Assembly (NCBI GenBank): GCA_004524515.1
Contig: SDNV01000055.1
Span: 1 to 18,050, forward strand
Origin: Promethearchaeota archaeon
GTDB taxonomy: Archaea > Asgardarchaeota > Lokiarchaeia > Sigynarchaeales > SOKP01
Reading direction: 5' to 3'
Length of the DNA: 18,050 bases
Shown here in pieces: positions 15,298-18,050 of the stretch; the stretch's first letter is position 1, and every line of letters starts with the position of its first letter. The notes under the pieces were generated by a model. It was not told the DNA's origin, made no database searches, and saw only the letters and a program-made list of their open reading frames with translations. The translations under genes were made by a program, and so were the position numbers.

Positions 15298-16542
15298 TTG
15301 AATTCAAGGGAAAGAGTATTAGCAAGTATAAATCATAAAGAACCTGATAGGGTCCCAATTGATCTTGGGTCATCTACAGTAACAGGGATAAATGCCATTG
15401 CTTATGATAATCTAAAAAAATATCTAGGCATCACAACAGGACATACAAGAATTTATGATGTTGTTCAGCAATTGGCTCAAGTAGAAGATAATATCATTGA
15501 TTTATTTAAAATAGATGTGTTAGATGTTGGAAGAACATTTAATACAACCGATCAGGATTGGTATGATGTACATGTGAATGGTATTGACGCCCAATTTCCT
15601 AATTTTTTTAAGCCAAGACATAATCCTGATGATTCTTATGATATACTGCATTCAGATGGTACCGTACTCGGTACAATGACTAAAGATGCTCTAGTTTTTG
15701 ATCAAACTTATTATCCTTGTCTCCATGGTTATCCTGATGATTATTTTGAATTCCAAAAAATGATTCGAAAAGTATTATCAACTGCAGTAACCAACCCTCC
15801 CTTTAGTAATATAGGGCAAAGACATTTTTGGAGAACTTTAAGGGCCAATGCTACAAAATTAAAAGAAGATAGTGATAAAGCCATCATGCTCAATCTAGGA
15901 ATTGGTACTTTTGAATTGGCATCGACTTTTAGAAAGTGGGATAAATTTTTAATTGATGCGGTAAAATACCCCTCTAAAGTTGAGAAACTACTTGATATGT
16001 TAATGACATTTAATATTGAATCCTTGAAAGTGATTCTCGGTTATGTAGGGGATGTAATAGACATCATTCGAATAGGGGATGATCTTGGAGAGAATAAGGG
16101 GCCACTCATCTCTCCAAGAATTTACCGAAAATTAGTTAAACCCACGCATGTAGAACTCTGTGATTTCATTAAGAAACACAGTTCAATGAAGATATTTTTT
16201 CATTCTTGCGGATCCATTGCACCAATAATACCCGATTTAATAGAGGCGGGAATAGATATTCTTAATCCTGTACAGATTAGTGCTAGAAATATGGATCCCA
16301 AATATTTAAAAGAGAATTTTGGAGATGATTTAACATTTTGGGGCGGTGGTATAGATACTCGGAACGTCATTAATTTCAAGAGCCCAGAAGAGGTTAAGAA
16401 ACATGTCCTAAACTTATTAGAAATTTTTACTCCGGGCGGGGGATATGTATGGAGTGCGGTGCACAATATTCTTGCAGAGGTACCACCACAGAATATCATT
16501 GCGGCTTTCGAAGCAATTGAAGAATTTAATAATAAAAAGTAA
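15298..16542 (+). CDS. URO-D/MtaA superfamily protein with intact HxCG motif
   Basis: A 414-residue URO-D superfamily protein. Start: a TTG at 15298 gives MNSRERVLASINHKEPDRVPID, the conserved family N-terminus, and no ATG fits, so a TTG start is well supported; an AAGG lies 10 bases upstream. FFHSCGSIAPIIPDLIEAGIDILNPVQ (300-326) carries His302-x-Cys304-Gly305, the metal-binding-type motif of the methyltransferase branch. FWGGGIDTRNVI (348-359) and GGGYVWSAVHNI (380-391) complete the barrel. The HemE arginine motif is absent, so haem synthesis is unlikely. The family includes corrinoid methyltransferases, but no corrinoid protein is encoded here and the substrate is unknown. It heads a plus-strand run with a flavin reductase-like and a ketopantoate reductase-like gene, and is divergent from the CrtC/AttH-like gene. 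Confidence 0.9.
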   Translation: MNSRERVLASINHKEPDRVPIDLGSSTVTGINAIAYDNLKKYLGITTGHTRIYDVVQQLAQVEDNIIDLFKIDVLDVGRTFNTTDQDWYDVHVNGIDAQFPNFFKPRHNPDDSYDILHSDGTVLGTMTKDALVFDQTYYPCLHGYPDDYFEFQKMIRKVLSTAVTNPPFSNIGQRHFWRTLRANATKLKEDSDKAIMLNLGIGTFELASTFRKWDKFLIDAVKYPSKVEKLLDMLMTFNIESLKVILGYVGDVIDIIRIGDDLGENKGPLISPRIYRKLVKPTHVELCDFIKKHSSMKIFFHSCGSIAPIIPDLIEAGIDILNPVQISARNMDPKYLKENFGDDLTFWGGGIDTRNVINFKSPEEVKKHVLNLLEIFTPGGGYVWSAVHNILAEVPPQNIIAAFEAIEEFNNKK

Positions 16543-16623
16543 CTTTTTCTATATTTAAATCTGGAAATATTGATTTGGTTTTTCTACATAATTTTTATTA
16601 CTAAGAAATATTAATTTATTCCT

Positions 16624-17178
16624 ATGAAAGTTCAAATTGATGAATTAACAACCCCCATAGTATCACCAGCTGTTGTTATATCCGTAGGTGAATGGGACCA
16701 AGCAAATCTTTTAACTCTTGCGTGGGTTGCTCGCGTTGTATCGGAGCCTCCTATAATGTCTATTTCCATTCGACCCTCAAGACACTCCTTTTCTTTAATC
16801 GAAAAATTAGGAGAATATGTAATAAATGTTCCGAGCACAGAAAATATTCAGAATGTAGATTTTTGCGGAACAAGAACAGGGAAAAAAGTGAATAAATGGG
16901 AAGAGCTGAAATTAACTAAAGAAAAGGGATTGAAAGTAAGAGTCCCTCTAATTAAAGAATTTCCTATAAACATAGAATGTAAAGTTATAGATAAATTAAA
17001 GCACGGTACTCATTCGATTTATTTTGGTGAGGTCTTGGCAGTTCATGTCAATGAAGAATTACTAAAGGATGGTAAATTAGATCCGTCAAAACAGAACCAA
17101 ATCGTATATATTGCTCGAAATTATTATAAATTAATCAAAGAACCGCTCGAGCGACAAGGATTTTCTTTAAAACCTTAA
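16624..17178 (+). CDS. Flavin reductase-like (flavoredoxin-type) FMN-binding protein
   Basis: A 184-residue split-barrel FMN-binding protein. The pattern ANLLTLAWVARVVSEPPIMSISIRPSRHS (about 27-55) followed by YVINVPS matches flavin reductase/flavoredoxin domains, which carry FMN and move electrons between NAD(P)H, ferredoxins or flavins and a partner enzyme. The Ser-Pro-Ala beginning and the HSIYFGEVLAVHVNEELL strand near 131-148 are also usual. Length is normal for the family. It follows the TTG-start URO-D gene after 81 bases and precedes the ketopantoate reductase-like gene by 95 bases, so co-transcription is plausible but not certain. No Shine-Dalgarno site is visible. The partner is unknown; the ferredoxin encoded at 13878 is a candidate only by proximity. 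Confidence 0.9.
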   Translation: MKVQIDELTTPIVSPAVVISVGEWDQANLLTLAWVARVVSEPPIMSISIRPSRHSFSLIEKLGEYVINVPSTENIQNVDFCGTRTGKKVNKWEELKLTKEKGLKVRVPLIKEFPINIECKVIDKLKHGTHSIYFGEVLAVHVNEELLKDGKLDPSKQNQIVYIARNYYKLIKEPLERQGFSLKP

Positions 17179-17193
17179 GAATAAATAACACTA

Positions 17194-17222
17194 ATAAGAA
17201 TCATCTTATAATAATAATAATA
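17194..17222. repeat. Small stem-loop and TAA triplet run
   Basis: ATAAGA (17194-17199) and TCTTAT (17204-17209) pair around ATCA, followed by a short run of TAA triplets to about 17222. It lies after the flavin reductase stop. It may be a weak 3' hairpin or chance in A/T-only sequence. Confidence 0.25.
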
Positions 17223-17273
17223 AAAATTGACTATAAAACTGTTATTTCTTTAAATAAAATAGTATAAAAGAAA

Positions 17274-18050
17274 ATGGAAATTAAAATTATTTGGATTTGC
17301 GGGATTGGAGGAGTTGGAGGATATTTTGGCGGTAGGATTGCTGAAACAATATCAAAATCCGGAATTGAAAATTATAAGATATATTTTTTAGCTCGAGGAT
17401 CACATTTAAAAGAGATTAATAGAATTGGTTTACGACTGCATATCTCCACTGGAGAAAAATTGGTTTGTAAACCAACTTTAGCTTCTGATGATATTGAGGA
17501 CTTCCCTGTACCAGATTTATGCATTATTTGTGTAAAAAGCTATGATTTAGATAATTTAATCATCAATATCAAAGATAAATTAGCTGAAAACACAGTGATT
17601 ATTCCTCTAATGAATGGGATTGATATTTATGACAGAATTAGAAAGAATTTGAAAAAATGTATTGTGCTCCCATCGTGTGTATATCTCGGATCTCATATTG
17701 AAAAACCTGGCTTGATTATTCAAACAGGGAATCCTGGTTTTTTCCATTGCGGACCAGATCCTAAATTCCCTAAATTCAATTCTCACGCGATTTTAGAATT
17801 TTTTAAGGAGATGGAGATAGAGGTTTATTGGGAGGAAAATCCATACCTAACTATTTGGAAGAAATATATTTTAGTAGCATCATTTGCATTAGTATCTGCT
17901 CATACGAACCAGACTATGGGAGAGATAATTAATGATCCAGATTCTCGCACGATTTTAGAAAAAATAATGGAAGAGATTATTATGATCGCTCACCGAAAAG
18001 GAATTAATCTACCTGATAATATAATTGAAGATACCATTGAATTTTGCAAA
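17274..18050 (+). CDS. Ketopantoate reductase-like (ApbA/PanE family) oxidoreductase, 3' end outside window
   Basis: The first 259 codons of an NAD(P)H-dependent dehydrogenase; family members are usually about 300 residues, so the stop should lie just beyond the window. Visible: Rossmann motif CGIGGVGGYFGGR with Gly10, Gly12 and Gly15, Arg41 in ARGSH (cofactor phosphate contact in relatives), Lys88 in CVKSYD, Asn114-Gly115 in LMNGID, WKKYIL at 195-200 with the expected catalytic Lys, and a late acidic pair (EEIIMIA, 233-239). These fit ketopantoate reductase, which makes pantoate for CoA synthesis. The family also contains paralogues acting on other 2-oxo acids, and the NQTMGEI segment replaces the usual small-residue loop, so PanE itself is not certain. 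ATG 17274 is chosen because the Rossmann strand starts at once. Upstream there is an A/T-rich TTTAAATAA (17249-17257). Confidence 0.88.
   Translation, partial: MEIKIIWICGIGGVGGYFGGRIAETISKSGIENYKIYFLARGSHLKEINRIGLRLHISTGEKLVCKPTLASDDIEDFPVPDLCIICVKSYDLDNLIINIKDKLAENTVIIPLMNGIDIYDRIRKNLKKCIVLPSCVYLGSHIEKPGLIIQTGNPGFFHCGPDPKFPKFNSHAILEFFKEMEIEVYWEENPYLTIWKKYILVASFALVSAHTNQTMGEIINDPDSRTILEKIMEEIIMIAHRKGINLPDNIIEDTIEFCK

Noticed and set aside
16200..16499. 99-codon minus-strand frame inside the third URO-D gene
   Set aside because: It is antisense to conserved URO-D core motifs and shows no domain or promoter; it is a shadow of the real gene. The same holds for 3125-3424 inside the first URO-D gene.
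1..18050. tRNA, rRNA, CRISPR array, transposase or prophage genes
   Set aside because: Gaps are short and A/T-rich with no cloverleaf, repeat-spacer pattern, terminal inverted repeats or transposase-like protein.

Overview
The window is strongly A+T-rich and densely packed. It is very probably from an archaeon. The best marker is a compact gene for translation initiation factor 1A (aIF1A, 11229-11618, minus strand), a factor shared by archaea and eukaryotes. Short A/T-only TATA-like boxes sit about 21-26 bases before several start codons, and strong Shine-Dalgarno sites are rare. The A+T content, the mix of bacterial-type genes (cold-shock protein, M23-type peptidase, Eis-like acetyltransferase) and the several uroporphyrinogen-decarboxylase (URO-D) superfamily proteins suit an Asgard archaeon of the Lokiarchaeia type. 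That lineage is an inference and was not tested by any search.

Layout. At 1-227 is the 3' end of an unknown basic protein, facing a lipocalin-like (CrtC/AttH-type) gene on the minus strand (271-1338). A class I/II aminotransferase (minus, 1540-2715) shares a compact divergent promoter region with a plus-strand block: two URO-D superfamily genes of different subfamilies (2909-4069, 4201-5340) and an NTF2-like small protein (5436-5861). This block converges on a minus-strand block: a 740-residue protein of unknown function (5889-8111), an M23-type peptidase-like protein (8257-9201), a FATP-type acyl-CoA synthetase (9258-11087/11099) and aIF1A. A 360-base gene-free divergent region follows, then an Eis-like GNAT protein (11979-13247) and a cold-shock protein (about 13378-13644) on plus. 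A ferredoxin-like protein and a second CrtC/AttH-like protein (13878-15156, minus) come next, divergent from a third URO-D gene (15298-16542), a flavin-reductase-like protein (16624-17178) and a ketopantoate-reductase-like gene cut by the window end (17274 onward).

How the genes may work together. No complete pathway can be read. Recurring themes are proteins of hydrophobic-ligand or acyl-chain families (two CrtC/AttH-like proteins, FATP-type ligase, SCP2-like tail of the GNAT protein, NTF2-like barrel), URO-D superfamily enzymes (three subfamilies, no corrinoid protein here), and redox partners (2[4Fe-4S] ferredoxin, flavin reductase, NAD(P)H dehydrogenase). A CrtC/AttH-like gene lies in minus orientation on the upstream side of a plus-strand URO-D gene twice, once directly divergent.

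The most notable non-coding signals are mirror-image TTTTAAATAA boxes exactly 21 bases before two divergent ATGs, an A-tract/T-tract hairpin at each of the three convergent gene junctions, a 20-base perfect palindrome at 8230-8249 and an 8-base inverted repeat at 11739-11757. I saw no tRNA, rRNA, CRISPR array, insertion sequence or clear prophage gene.
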